Source: Lachnospiraceae bacterium (GTDB lineage Bacteria > Bacillota > Clostridia > Lachnospirales > Lachnospiraceae). Taken from it: a stretch of 11,712 nucleotides of DNA. Of the stretch, positions 1-6,950 are shown in pieces. The DNA lies in contig JAEDOO010000049.1 in the NCBI GenBank assembly GCA_016301965.1, forward strand, positions 1-11,712, read 5' to 3'. The translations under genes and the position numbers were made by a program. The notes under the pieces are model-generated. The model saw nothing but the letters and a program-made list of their open reading frames with translations, was not told the DNA's origin and made no database searches. The stretch's first letter is position 1. Every line of letters begins with the position of its first letter.

Positions 1-136
1 CTGCGTATTTTTTTCCATATCAGCTCTGTTCCCAGCATCAAACCGAAAGCACACTGCATCCAGGTAATGATGATCTTGTACCAGTCCGCATCCATCAATG
101 TCTGCGGCATCAGACCCAGGGCATTAGGGCCCAGAA
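1..136 (-). pseudogene. Possible 5'-truncated transporter remnant, running off the left edge
   Basis: The minus-strand frame from 136 to the window edge is open and reads like a membrane protein. It begins with FLGPNALGLMPQTLMDADWY and continues into a hydrophobic stretch (IIITWMQCAFGLMLGTEL) followed by a basic WKKIR. The order GP..L.L.P, then a hydrophobic helix, then G-E-L and basic residues, resembles an early transmembrane region of cation:proton antiporter-type permeases; that family match is from memory only. A TAA codon (137-139) precedes the frame directly, and the region upstream is occupied by the tetR gene, so the expected N-terminal helices are missing. The first ATG is at 110, with no convincing ribosome binding site. 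It could be a genuine gene starting at 110 or 95, but a truncated remnant seems more likely. The continuation lies outside the window. Confidence 0.35.
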
Positions 137-144
137 ATTAGGTA

Positions 145-756
145 TTATCTCGAGATCATTCCGTAAAGCAGTATTTCCAGTACATTTTTACAGTCCTGCT
201 CATGGTGTTTCAGTCCTTCTTTCGTTTTAGCCGTATTACGATACCTGGCATTTAGAAAATCATGAAACTGCTGAAAAACCCGGAGCATATCTTCTTCCTT
301 AAGGTCATCTCTAAGAGGTTGATTCTTGAGTATTTTTTTCATTGTTTTCGCATTCAATTCATCAAACGACTGACGACATTCTGCGATTTCACATTTCAGA
401 CACTCTGGCGGAGTCAATACTGCTTCGCAAAAAAGCTGTGCTTCTATTTCATGCTCTCGAAAATACGCCATTCTCAGATCAAAGTAGGCCGACAGTATGC
501 AGTCTGACTCGTCCTCCTTAAGAACAGCCAGTCCTTTTTCGAGATAAGAGCTCAATCCGTCAAAACATCCGGTCAGACATTCCAGATACAGTTCCTCTTT
601 TGAGGAAAAGTAATGATATACGATGCCTTTGGAAACTCCTCCGTCCTGACAGATCGCATTGACAGAACCGGCCTCAAAACCGTGGGCCGCAAATTCCTTA
701 CAGGCACTGTCCAGTATTTTACATCGGGTCAGTTGATTTTTTTCTTCTCTTTTCAT
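145..756 (-). CDS. TetR/AcrR-family transcriptional regulator
   Basis: A 203-residue protein, normal for the family. Residues 1-60 carry the TetR DNA-binding domain: helix 1 (about 8-25), then a helix-turn-helix about 30-50 with the typical end VSKGIVYHYFSSKEELYLEC. The remainder is a helical C-terminal ligand-binding and dimerisation region with no recognised ligand signature. The start at 756 (MKREEKNQ) is chosen because GGAG lies 8 bases upstream and the HTH is then at its usual distance; the longer frame back to 843 would run through the promoter. Its promoter is flanked by two near-identical palindromes (813-862), so it very likely represses itself. Possible further targets are the cupin gene just upstream and the MATE pump, but no copy of the operator was found in front of either. 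The inducer is unknown. Confidence 0.9.
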   Translation of the reverse strand: MKREEKNQLTRCKILDSACKEFAAHGFEAGSVNAICQDGGVSKGIVYHYFSSKEELYLECLTGCFDGLSSYLEKGLAVLKEDESDCILSAYFDLRMAYFREHEIEAQLFCEAVLTPPECLKCEIAECRQSFDELNAKTMKKILKNQPLRDDLKEEDMLRVFQQFHDFLNARYRNTAKTKEGLKHHEQDCKNVLEILLYGMISR

Positions 757-812
757 GATGTTTTCTCCATAGTTAACCAGCATATCTGTAATTTTGCACC
801 GCTCAAAATATG

Positions 813-862
813 TTGACCGCATGGTCGATTTGTATAATAGCATAAATCGACCATGCGGTCAA
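813..862. promoter_or_regulatory. Double TetR-type operator (inverted repeat with 19-bp arms)
   Basis: The left arm TTGACCGCATGGTCGATTT (813-831) and the right arm AAATCGACCATGCGGTCAA (844-862) are perfect reverse complements separated by 12 bases. Each arm also contains its own pseudo-palindrome GACC-4-GGTC, the usual shape of a TetR-family dimer site. This gives two dimer sites with centres about 34 bp apart, one over the -35 and one just downstream of the -10 of the tetR promoter. In RNA from the upstream cupin gene the same sequence would fold into a 19-bp hairpin, so it might also end that transcript, although no strong U-run follows. Confidence 0.75.
834..862 (-). promoter_or_regulatory. 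tetR promoter
   Basis: Read on the minus strand: -35 TTGACC (862-857), a 17-base spacer, and -10 TATTAT (839-834). The spacing is ideal for sigma-A, and the boxes lie about 80-105 bases upstream of the tetR start at 756. The -35 box is part of the right-hand operator palindrome, so bound repressor would block polymerase. Confidence 0.65.
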
Positions 863-876
863 TATTTCATTCTTTA

Positions 877-1305
877 CTATGACTCTGACAGCTCTGCTTC
901 CTCTTTTGTCCTGTGAATGGTTCCTCTGGGATGATTCGGCGGTGCATACACAGAAGAAACCAGAAGATTTCCTCTTCCCGTGTTGGTCAGATTATGCCAG
1001 GTTCCCGCAGGAACAAAAATAGCATCACCGCGACAGACATTTTTCCGAAAATCCAGCTGCTGACGGCATCTTCCCATTTGCACCACACCATTTCCCTGCT
1101 CGATTCGAAGATACTGATCTGTGTCCGTGTGTATCTCCAGCCCGATTTCCCCGCAGGGAACGATACTCATTAACGTCATCTGCAGATTATCTCCGGTCCA
1201 GACAGCTGTACGAAAATTCCGGTTCCGTACAGCTGCTCTTTCCACAGAAAAAACATAAGGCATCCGTCCATGATCCATGCTCATATTCATGCATTCCTGC
1301 TGCAT
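877..1305 (-). CDS. Small single-domain cupin protein
   Basis: A 142-residue protein with one cupin beta-barrel. Cupin motif 1 lies around residues 53-73 (GEIGLEIH, TDQYLRIEQGNG) and motif 2 around 94-109 (GDAIFVPAGTWHNLTNTG). The metal-ligand histidines of such proteins correspond to H59 and to the H of TWHN. Small cupins of this type are common in Firmicutes and their substrates are mostly unknown; isomerase, sugar-binding or stress roles are possible and cannot be separated from sequence. The start at 1305 has only a weak AAGAGA upstream. An ATG at 1290 has AGGA five bases upstream and may be the real start. It lies on the same strand as tetR, with the operator between them, and is divergent from the MATE gene. 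Confidence 0.8.
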   Translation of the reverse strand: MQQECMNMSMDHGRMPYVFSVERAAVRNRNFRTAVWTGDNLQMTLMSIVPCGEIGLEIHTDTDQYLRIEQGNGVVQMGRCRQQLDFRKNVCRGDAIFVPAGTWHNLTNTGRGNLLVSSVYAPPNHPRGTIHRTKEEAELSES

Positions 1306-1360
1306 GTCTGTTCTCTTTTCTTTCTTTTTTTCAGTATATGCGAAAATCTTCCTATCTGGC

Positions 1361-1388
1361 TTGATATTTTCAAGGTAAATGTTATAAT
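1361..1388 (+). promoter_or_regulatory. Promoter of the MATE pump gene
   Basis: TTGATA (1361-1366), a 16-base spacer and TATAAT (1383-1388), about 50 bases before the start codon at 1439. A short palindrome CTTGA-TATTT-TCAAG (1360-1374) covers the -35 box and could bind a regulator. Confidence 0.7.
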
Positions 1389-1438
1389 CCCTTGAGGATA
1401 ATACTTAAAAATACAGAAACTTAAGGATAACAATAATT

Positions 1439-2773
1439 ATGACTCGTGATCTTACCAAAGGCCCCGTCATGCGGTCTATGCTTCTTTTTGCTGTACCGAT
1501 GATTCTGGGTAACCTGCTGCAACAGGGATACAATATTGCAGATACCTTTATCGTTGGGCAGTTCCTGGGAGCCAATGCCCTGGCTGCCGTAGGGTCTTCT
1601 TTTACCTTGATGACATTTCTGACCTCCATCATCCTCGGTCTGTGCATGGGCAGCGGCAACGTTTTTTCCATGTATTTCGGAGCGAAAAAAGACTCTTCTT
1701 TACAGGAGAGTATCTGTGCTTCGTTTATTCTGATTCTTTCTGTGACCATTTTTCTTAATGTTCTGGTATTTCTTCTTCTGGATCGGATTGCTTTTCTTCT
1801 CAGAGTGCCCCATGAAGTCTGGCCACTGATGCACAACTATCTTCGGGTAATCTTTATGGGAATACCCGCAGTGTTTTTGTATAATTATTTTGCTTCCTTT
1901 CTGCGTTCTGTAGGCAACTCTCTGGTGCCACTGATTTTTCTCGGCATTTCGGCTGTGCTGAATGTTGTCCTGGATCTGTTTTTTGTACTGTATCTTTGCC
2001 GCGGTGTTGCCGGTGCCGCTGAAGCAACTGTTATTTCCCAGTACATTTCCGGTATTGGCATTACTGTGTATGCTCTGCTCAGCTGTCCGCAGCTGCGTGC
2101 CTTGAAGCAAATGTCTCGGGTGTGCTTCCCAGCATTAAAAGAAATCACAAATTATTCTTTTCTGACCTGTGTGCAGCAGTCGGTGATGAATCTTGGTATT
2201 CTGATGGTACAGGGACTGGTAAACAGCTTCGGCCCCACAATCATGGCTGCTTTTGCCGCAGCAGTAAAGATCGATGCTTTCGCTTATATGCCGGTGCAGG
2301 ATTTCGGAAATGCCTTCTCCACATTTATCTCCCAGAATTATGGCGCCAAAAAAGAAGACCGCATACGAAAAGGGCTGAAAGGGGCCGTACTGACTGCCTG
2401 CATTTTCAGTATTCTGGTCTCTGCTGCTGTCTGTGTGTTTGCCCGTCCGCTGATGGGGCTGTTTGTCAGTACCTCAGAACAGGCGATCGTTCTGGAAGGT
2501 GTGCGTTATCTTCGCATTGAAGGGGCATTTTACTGTGGCATCGGCTGCCTGTTTTTGCTTTATGGCCTATATCGGGCTCTCGGAAAGCCTGGAATGTCTG
2601 TTGTACTCACGGTTGTCTCCCTGGGAACCAGAGTGGCGCTGGCCTACCTGCTGTCTTCCATCCCGTCTATCGGTGTAATTGGCATCTGGTGGTCTGTACC
2701 GATCGGATGGTTTCTGGCAGACTTTGTGGGTATTATCTATTACGTTGTTCGTAAGAAGCAGTTGTTTTTATAA
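1439..2773 (+). CDS. MATE-family multidrug/cation efflux protein
   Basis: A 444-residue polytopic inner-membrane protein of the MATE fold (two bundles of six helices), which exports drugs or other organic cations using a Na+ or H+ gradient. The N-terminus has the usual form MTRDLTKGPVMRSMLLFAVP, followed by MILGNLLQQGYNIADTFIVG in the first helix region and then GxxALAAVGSS. The second half repeats the pattern, with VQQSVMNLGILMVQGLVNSFG around residue 245 and QNYGAKKEDRIRKG around 300. Length and helix count are normal for the MepA/DinF-like branch. AAGGA lies about 11 bases before the ATG. It has its own promoter and no plus-strand partner gene; structured, T-rich DNA follows the stop codon. 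The substrate cannot be predicted. The nearby tetR gene makes drug-responsive control possible but unproven. Confidence 0.93.
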   Translation: MTRDLTKGPVMRSMLLFAVPMILGNLLQQGYNIADTFIVGQFLGANALAAVGSSFTLMTFLTSIILGLCMGSGNVFSMYFGAKKDSSLQESICASFILILSVTIFLNVLVFLLLDRIAFLLRVPHEVWPLMHNYLRVIFMGIPAVFLYNYFASFLRSVGNSLVPLIFLGISAVLNVVLDLFFVLYLCRGVAGAAEATVISQYISGIGITVYALLSCPQLRALKQMSRVCFPALKEITNYSFLTCVQQSVMNLGILMVQGLVNSFGPTIMAAFAAAVKIDAFAYMPVQDFGNAFSTFISQNYGAKKEDRIRKGLKGAVLTACIFSILVSAAVCVFARPLMGLFVSTSEQAIVLEGVRYLRIEGAFYCGIGCLFLLYGLYRALGKPGMSVVLTVVSLGTRVALAYLLSSIPSIGVIGIWWSVPIGWFLADFVGIIYYVVRKKQLFL

Positions 2774-2780
2774 TTTCTTC

Positions 2781-2889
2781 TTGAAATGGATTTAAAAATG
2801 GATCTAAAACTTACACAATAACGTATACATCCAAGTATATGTGAATCCGGACGCTTATCTGGATGTTTTTGCTCCCATTTCAATTTTTT
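2781..2889 (+). terminator. Structured 3' region / likely terminator of the MATE gene
   Basis: Two nested inverted repeats follow the MATE stop codon. The inner pair is ACATCCA (2827-2833) with TGGATGT (2860-2866), followed by TTTT. The outer pair is TTGAAATGG (2781-2789) with CCATTTCAA (2875-2883), followed by six T (2884-2889). The inner stem is short with a 26-base loop, so it is a weak classical terminator; the outer pair would close a multibranched structure before the U-run. Confidence 0.45.
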
Positions 2890-2900
2890 CGTCCAAATAA

Positions 2901-2968
2901 AAAGTGCAAAAAAGAGGTCCCAACATCTATGTTATTTACAAAATAGCATAGATGTTGATTACCTCTTT
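2901..2968 (-). terminator. Terminator of the molybdenum operon
   Basis: A long hairpin lies just beyond the last gene of the operon. The outer arms are AAAGAGGT (2911-2918) and ACCTCTTT (2961-2968); the inner arms are AACATCTATG (2922-2931) and CATAGATGTT (2947-2956), with further A-T pairing toward a tiny loop. Read on the minus strand, the outer arm runs into six U, then GCAC and five more U (2914 down to 2902). On the plus strand the hairpin is not followed by a T-run, so it works mainly for minus-strand transcripts. It may still help insulate the convergent MATE gene. Confidence 0.75.
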
Positions 2969-2995
2969 ATCAGTCTGTTCTATTATTCTGCTTTC

Positions 2996-3919
2996 TTACT
3001 TTCTTGCGCACTCCCCACCGCGTCCGGTCAAAATATCCAGTCCATGCTCCAGATGGGGCAAAATATATTCGAGACACTCGGCCACAGCTTTGGGGCTTCC
3101 CGGCATGTTGACGATCAAAGTCTTCTCACGGATACCGGCTGCGGCACGGCTGAGCATAGCCCGACCGGTGATCTGCAAACTGTAAGCGCGCATAGCTTCC
3201 GGAATTCCCGGCACTTCCTTCTGGCAGATCTCTTTTGTGGCCTCCGGCATCACATCCCGGGGAGCAAAACCGGTTCCGCCAGTAGTCAGGATCAGATCTG
3301 CAGTATTATCATCACAAATCTGTGCCATCTTTTCTTTCAGCATCTCTTTTTCGTCCGGAAGAAGCACGGTTTCCACCACCTGATATCCTGCATCCTGCAT
3401 CATCTGCACAATTGCCGGGCCGCTCTTATCCTCACGTTCTCCGGCATATCCTTTGTCACTGGAAGTGATTACCGCCACACGCAGAGGATAGGACAAAATC
3501 TCCAGCTCGTCTCCCTCGGAGATCACACCTCCTTTAATAACTTTGGTGAACACACCCTCACGAGGCATAATACAGTCTCCCATTTGCTGGAAAATAGCGC
3601 ATCCCTGATGACATTTTTTTCCGATCTGCGTCAGCTGCAGAATAACATCGTTGCAGATAAACTTTGTTCCTACCGGGAGTGAACGAAAATCTATGCCCTG
3701 TACCACCAGATTTTCGCCGAAAGCTCCATCGATGACCTCGGCACCTCTCTTGCGAAACTCTTCGATCTTATCCCAGGACAAAAGACTCACCTGTCTGTGC
3801 CATTTCCCGGCATGCGCATCACCCTCGATGCCGAAATCTTCGATCAGATTCACAGAATGCACGTTGTGCTTCTGTATTCCTTTCGCCTCACTGATACATG
3901 TTGCAATTACCTTCCCCAT
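2996..3919 (-). CDS. MOSC domain fused to MogA/MoaB-type molybdopterin adenylyltransferase
   Basis: A 307-residue two-domain protein. Residues 1-142 form a MOSC domain (EAKGIQKHNV, GDAHAGKWHRQVSLL, GAFGENL) with a cysteine-rich patch at C103, C107 and C116 in the segment KKCHQGCAIFQQMGDCIMP. MOSC domains occur in molybdenum-cofactor sulfurases and mARC enzymes and are thought to bind or sulfurate the cofactor. Residues 147-307 form a MogA/MoaB domain with TTGGTG (212-217), the following D222, and NMPGSPKAV (271-279), which bind molybdopterin; MogA activates molybdopterin by adenylylation before metal insertion. GGAGGG lies 7 bases before the ATG. It is the last gene of the operon, 124 bases after moaA. 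The same domain pair occurs in other Clostridia. A hand-over between adenylylation and cofactor modification is inferred. Confidence 0.93.
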   Translation of the reverse strand: MGKVIATCISEAKGIQKHNVHSVNLIEDFGIEGDAHAGKWHRQVSLLSWDKIEEFRKRGAEVIDGAFGENLVVQGIDFRSLPVGTKFICNDVILQLTQIGKKCHQGCAIFQQMGDCIMPREGVFTKVIKGGVISEGDELEILSYPLRVAVITSSDKGYAGEREDKSGPAIVQMMQDAGYQVVETVLLPDEKEMLKEKMAQICDDNTADLILTTGGTGFAPRDVMPEATKEICQKEVPGIPEAMRAYSLQITGRAMLSRAAAGIREKTLIVNMPGSPKAVAECLEYILPHLEHGLDILTGRGGECARK

Positions 3920-4043
3920 TTTTTTGCCCTCCTGCTTTTTTGTTTTTATCTGTAAATATCCTCTTTTCTTTCTTCACTGCTTCCGAAAAAATTACCTCGC
4001 CGGTCCTTTCACCGTTTCCGTTAAAAACTTCCACACCTTTCTA

Positions 4044-5024
4044 TTATCCGCCGATCTGAGACATTCCTCTTTCCTCATCTTCAGCCGCACCTTTTTCTTC
4101 CTCAAAATGATGTGCTTGCGGCTTGTGCAGGATGGCTTCTTCCATCATTTTCCACAGTTTATCATCCGAGATTCCCTCTGAAAGTGCCGGTTTTAAGGCG
4201 ACACCACAGTCATACTGCAGGCAGGTCTTTAAAAAGCCGTCTGCCGTGAGGCGCACCCGGTTGCATTCATGACAGAATTTGTGGCTCATGGCACTGATGA
4301 ACCCAATTTTTCCTGTAAATCCAGGGACATCATAGTATCTGCAGGGACCATTTCCTCTTTTTTCACAGTACAGCGTCATTTCGCCATACGTATCCTCGAT
4401 CAGCCTTCTAAGCACATCTTCCGATACAAAATGAAACTGTTTTCCCAAACCGATGGGCATCATTTCAATAAACCGAAGGTCAATATCGTATTGCCGGATA
4501 TGCTCCATCAATTCCAGAATACCCTGCTTCTTTGTTCCCAGCACCGGTACACAATTGATCTTCAATCGCACCTTTCCCTGCTCTGCAGCATAACGTATGC
4601 CCTCGAGCACATGTGAAAGCTCATCCCGCCGTGTGATCTGCCGGTAAATTTCCGGATCCAGTGTATCCAGACTTACCGTAATGGCATCTATCCCCGCCTC
4701 GATCAGCGCTTCATATTGTTCCTTTAAAAGCACACCATTGGTGGTGATCGTAACATTGATGATTCCCGGGATCTTTTTCAGTTCTTTGATAAGCCAGACT
4801 ACATCTTTTCGGACAAGCGGCTCTCCTCCGGTAATTTTTATCTTTTCCAGACCATGTTCTGCCAGTATCCGACAAACCCTGAGGATCTCGTCGTAAGTCA
4901 TGATACGGTCATGGGGAATGTTTTCTGTACCTTCCTCCGGCATGCAGTATACGCAGCGGAGATTGCACCGGTCTGTCACCGATATCCGCAGATAGTCTAT
5001 TGTTCTTCCCTGATTATCCGTCAT
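4044..5024 (-). CDS. moaA: GTP 3',8-cyclase MoaA (radical SAM)
   Basis: MoaA catalyses the first step of molybdenum-cofactor synthesis, converting GTP to 3',8-cyclo-7,8-dihydro-GTP in the cytoplasm. The radical SAM cluster motif CNLRCVYC lies near the N-terminus, followed by KITGGEPLVRKD (SAM binding). The second, substrate-binding [4Fe-4S] cluster is formed by the three cysteines of HKFCHECNRVRLTADGFLKTC. The chain ends in MSQIGG, the conserved C-terminal Gly-Gly tail needed for activity. The ATG at 5024 (MTDNQGRTIDYLRIS) gives 326 residues, the family's normal size; an in-frame GTG at 5060 would add 12 lysine-rich residues and has no better ribosome binding site. About 100 bases with strong RNA-folding potential separate it from modC upstream. 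MoaC, its obligate partner, is not in the window. Confidence 0.96.
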   Translation of the reverse strand: MTDNQGRTIDYLRISVTDRCNLRCVYCMPEEGTENIPHDRIMTYDEILRVCRILAEHGLEKIKITGGEPLVRKDVVWLIKELKKIPGIINVTITTNGVLLKEQYEALIEAGIDAITVSLDTLDPEIYRQITRRDELSHVLEGIRYAAEQGKVRLKINCVPVLGTKKQGILELMEHIRQYDIDLRFIEMMPIGLGKQFHFVSEDVLRRLIEDTYGEMTLYCEKRGNGPCRYYDVPGFTGKIGFISAMSHKFCHECNRVRLTADGFLKTCLQYDCGVALKPALSEGISDDKLWKMMEEAILHKPQAHHFEEEKGAAEDEERGMSQIGG

Positions 5025-5066
5025 TGTATGTTCATTCCGTTCTTTCTTTTTTATCTTCACTCATTT

Positions 5067-5117
5067 GCGATAGAAACATTCATCGCCCAGGCTCTGCAAT
5101 ATGTTTCCCCGGGCAAT
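5067..5117 (-). promoter_or_regulatory. Candidate structured leader RNA upstream of moaA
   Basis: In minus-strand RNA, ATTGCCCGGG (5117-5108) can pair with CCTGGGCGAT (5091-5082) as a 10-bp stem with two G-U pairs. Within its loop, GAAACAT (5107-5101) is perfectly complementary to ATGTTTC (5079-5073), and GCGAT (5086-5082) is complementary to ATCGC (5071-5067). The pairings interleave, so they exclude one another or form a pseudoknot; only 2 bases separate the 10-bp stem from the second partner, which makes exclusion more likely. Both G-U pairs become mismatches on the plus strand, so the fold suits the minus-strand transcript. No known riboswitch class could be recognised by eye. Confidence 0.35.
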
Positions 5118-5126
5118 ACATAAACT

Positions 5127-6176
5127 TTATTCATAAGGGTACAAAAGCAGCAGATTTGCCGGAGCAATCCCCAGCGCCTGCGGAAATGTCTGCAGTTTTT
5201 TATCCTTTGTCACCCGCCACCAGACATCCGGAGTTCCCTCCTTCTGCTCCAGATAGCGAAATTTCAGCGTCCACTCAAACGGCGATTCCACTTCCTCCGT
5301 CAGCATCACCGGAAACAGATTCGTCTTTGCTTTCGGATTAAAATAGTGTGCACGGATTCCGACCGCACAAAGCTCCGGACGAACCGGACGCCCTGTCTCC
5401 ATTGTTACCCCGAGATCTGTGATCTCCACAGCAGTCTCTCCCGCTGCGCGGGCCGCGTAGATATTTTTGCATCCGGTCAGCACCGCCGCCGGAATGCTGT
5501 GAGGATCCGCAAATACCTCCTTCGTGTTGCCCTGATCACATATCTTTCCATGATCCATGACAAGAAGCTTGCCGCACATGGTATACGCCTCGTCTCTGCT
5601 GTGGGTCACCAGCATCATTTCCTGATTAAGCCCTCCCAGCAGATCTTTCACCTCCGTCAAAAGCCTATCTCGCAGATAGCTGTCCAAAGCACTGAAAGGC
5701 TCATCCAGAAGAACGATCTCCGGCTTGCCGATCAGAATTCTTGCCAGAGCCACCCTCTGCTGCTGCCCACCGGAAAGCTGGTGAGGTTTATTTTTCTCCA
5801 GTCCCGTAAGCTGCATGCGCTCGATCATGGCAGCCACCTTCTTTTTTCTTTCCGCACGATTCTTTTCCAAAGAAATACCGCAGGCGATATTCTGCTCCAC
5901 TGTCATATTGTCAAACAGAGCATAATTTTGAAACAGATAGCCTACTTTTCGTTTCTGCGGCGGAAGATCTATCTTTGCTTCACTGTCAAACAAAACCCGG
6001 CCGTTTAACACGATTCTTCCCTTATCCGGCCGAATGATCCCTGCAATACAGCGAAGCGTCATACTTTTTCCACAACCGGACGCCCCAAGAAGTGCCGTGG
6101 GGTCACCGTCCGTTGTAAAATCTGTTTTCAGTGTGAAATTTCCCAGTGTTTTTTCAATATGAACTTCAAGACTCAT
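5127..6176 (-). CDS. modC: Molybdate ABC transporter ATP-binding protein ModC
   Basis: A 349-residue cytoplasmic ATPase that powers molybdate (possibly tungstate) import through ModB. Walker A GASGCGKS is at 31-38, the Q-loop in LFQNYALF (81-88), the ABC signature LSGGQQQRVALARIL at 134-148, Walker B IVLLDEP at 154-160, and the H-loop histidine in THSRDEA near 192. The start at 6176 (MSLEVHIEK) is chosen because its ATG overlaps the modB stop as ATGA and GGGAGG lies just upstream; this indicates translational coupling. A longer in-frame start at 6224 lies inside modB and is unlikely. The C-terminal 125 residues occupy the place of the regulatory MOP/TOBE domain but show no classical MOP motif recognisable by eye, so ligand-dependent feedback on the transporter is uncertain. 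Confidence 0.93.
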   Translation of the reverse strand: MSLEVHIEKTLGNFTLKTDFTTDGDPTALLGASGCGKSMTLRCIAGIIRPDKGRIVLNGRVLFDSEAKIDLPPQKRKVGYLFQNYALFDNMTVEQNIACGISLEKNRAERKKKVAAMIERMQLTGLEKNKPHQLSGGQQQRVALARILIGKPEIVLLDEPFSALDSYLRDRLLTEVKDLLGGLNQEMMLVTHSRDEAYTMCGKLLVMDHGKICDQGNTKEVFADPHSIPAAVLTGCKNIYAARAAGETAVEITDLGVTMETGRPVRPELCAVGIRAHYFNPKAKTNLFPVMLTEEVESPFEWTLKFRYLEQKEGTPDVWWRVTKDKKLQTFPQALGIAPANLLLLYPYE

Positions 6177-6844
6177 GCTTTTTCCCTCCCTGCCTGTTTT
6201 TTTCGTTCCAGGAGGTTGACACAAAGCAGGACAACCGTACTGATCGCCAAATTCACCAGGACCCAGCGAAAAGCGCCTCCTTCATCGTTGGTACGCCATA
6301 GCTGATAGACTGTTGTAGAGATCGTGGCCGTTCTTCCCGGGGTATAGCCAATCAGCATACTGGTGGCGCCATATTCTCCCAGTGCTCTGGCAAAAGCCAG
6401 AACTGTACCCGCAATGATGCCCTGTTTACATGCCGGCATACGGATGCGCCAGAACACGAACGTATTGGAAAGTCCCAGAGTTTTTCCGCTCCAGGCCAGT
6501 GTTTCATCAAAACTTTCAAAAGCTCCTCTGGCCGTCCGGTACATCAAGGGAAAAGCCACTACCGCAGCCGCCAGGATACCCCCGTACCAAGTCATGGAAA
6601 AACGGATCCCCCACTGGGCCAACAGTTGTCCCACCGGTCGTTTCGGGCCGAAAATGATCAGTAAAAAATAGCCGCATACCGTGGGCGGCAGCACCATGGG
6701 AAGTGTCAGGATCACATCCAGAACGCCCTTTAAGACCCTTGGCAGCTTTGCAATATAATAGGCAGAAAAAATGCCCAGAAAAAATATCAGTGTACAGGCA
6801 ATCGCCGCAATTCTCAGACTGTTATATAACGGAAACCAATCCAT
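6173..6844 (-). CDS. modB: Molybdate ABC transporter permease ModB
   Basis: A 223-residue integral membrane permease, the usual ModB length, with about five to six helices. The first spans roughly residues 9-30, and PMVLPPTVCGYFLL is a typical ModB/CysT stretch near residue 50. The cytoplasmic EAA-type coupling loop, which contacts ModC, is represented by the segment ending ALGEYGATSMLIGYTPGRT (about 155-173). AAGGAG lies 5 bases before the ATG. Its stop codon overlaps the modC start (ATGA). A strong 12-15 bp hairpin sits in the 190-base gap after modA and probably lowers expression of modBC relative to modA. Confidence 0.94.
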   Translation of the reverse strand: MDWFPLYNSLRIAAIACTLIFFLGIFSAYYIAKLPRVLKGVLDVILTLPMVLPPTVCGYFLLIIFGPKRPVGQLLAQWGIRFSMTWYGGILAAAVVAFPLMYRTARGAFESFDETLAWSGKTLGLSNTFVFWRIRMPACKQGIIAGTVLAFARALGEYGATSMLIGYTPGRTATISTTVYQLWRTNDEGGAFRWVLVNLAISTVVLLCVNLLERKKQAGREKA

Positions 6845-6950
6845 CTATACTCCTTCATTGTATATTTCATCAATATATCCGAAATGTCGATCCATCTTTT
6901 TATCTATAAGTACTTTTTTGATTCTTTGACGGATATTACTACATATAACA

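Noticed and set aside
757..843. Longer N-terminus for the TetR regulator starting at 843
   Set aside because: It would translate across the promoter and operator; the ATG at 756 has a good ribosome binding site and gives the normal family length.
877..2773. Mobile element carrying tetR, cupin and MATE genes
   Set aside because: No transposase, integrase, terminal repeats or target duplications were seen around these genes.
2781..2808. Short tandem repeat ATGGATYTAAA as a repeat array or CRISPR
   Set aside because: There are only two imperfect 11-base copies, with no further units or spacers.
3044..3682. Plus-strand open frame of 212 codons opposite the MOSC-MogA gene
   Set aside because: It lies fully antisense to a gene with clear conserved motifs, has no ribosome binding site and no protein-like pattern; it is a shadow of the real frame.
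5073..5117. Calling the moaA leader a Moco riboswitch
   Set aside because: The conserved sequence elements of that class could not be recognised by eye, so only a generic structured-leader candidate is listed.
5346..6008. Plus-strand open frame of 220 codons opposite modC
   Set aside because: It is antisense to the Walker A, signature and Walker B region of modC; its residues are His/Leu/Ser-rich, as expected from a shadow frame.
6177..6224. Longer ModC start inside modB
   Set aside because: The ATG at 6176 has GGGAGG upstream and a 4-base ATGA overlap with modB, and the family N-terminus begins there.
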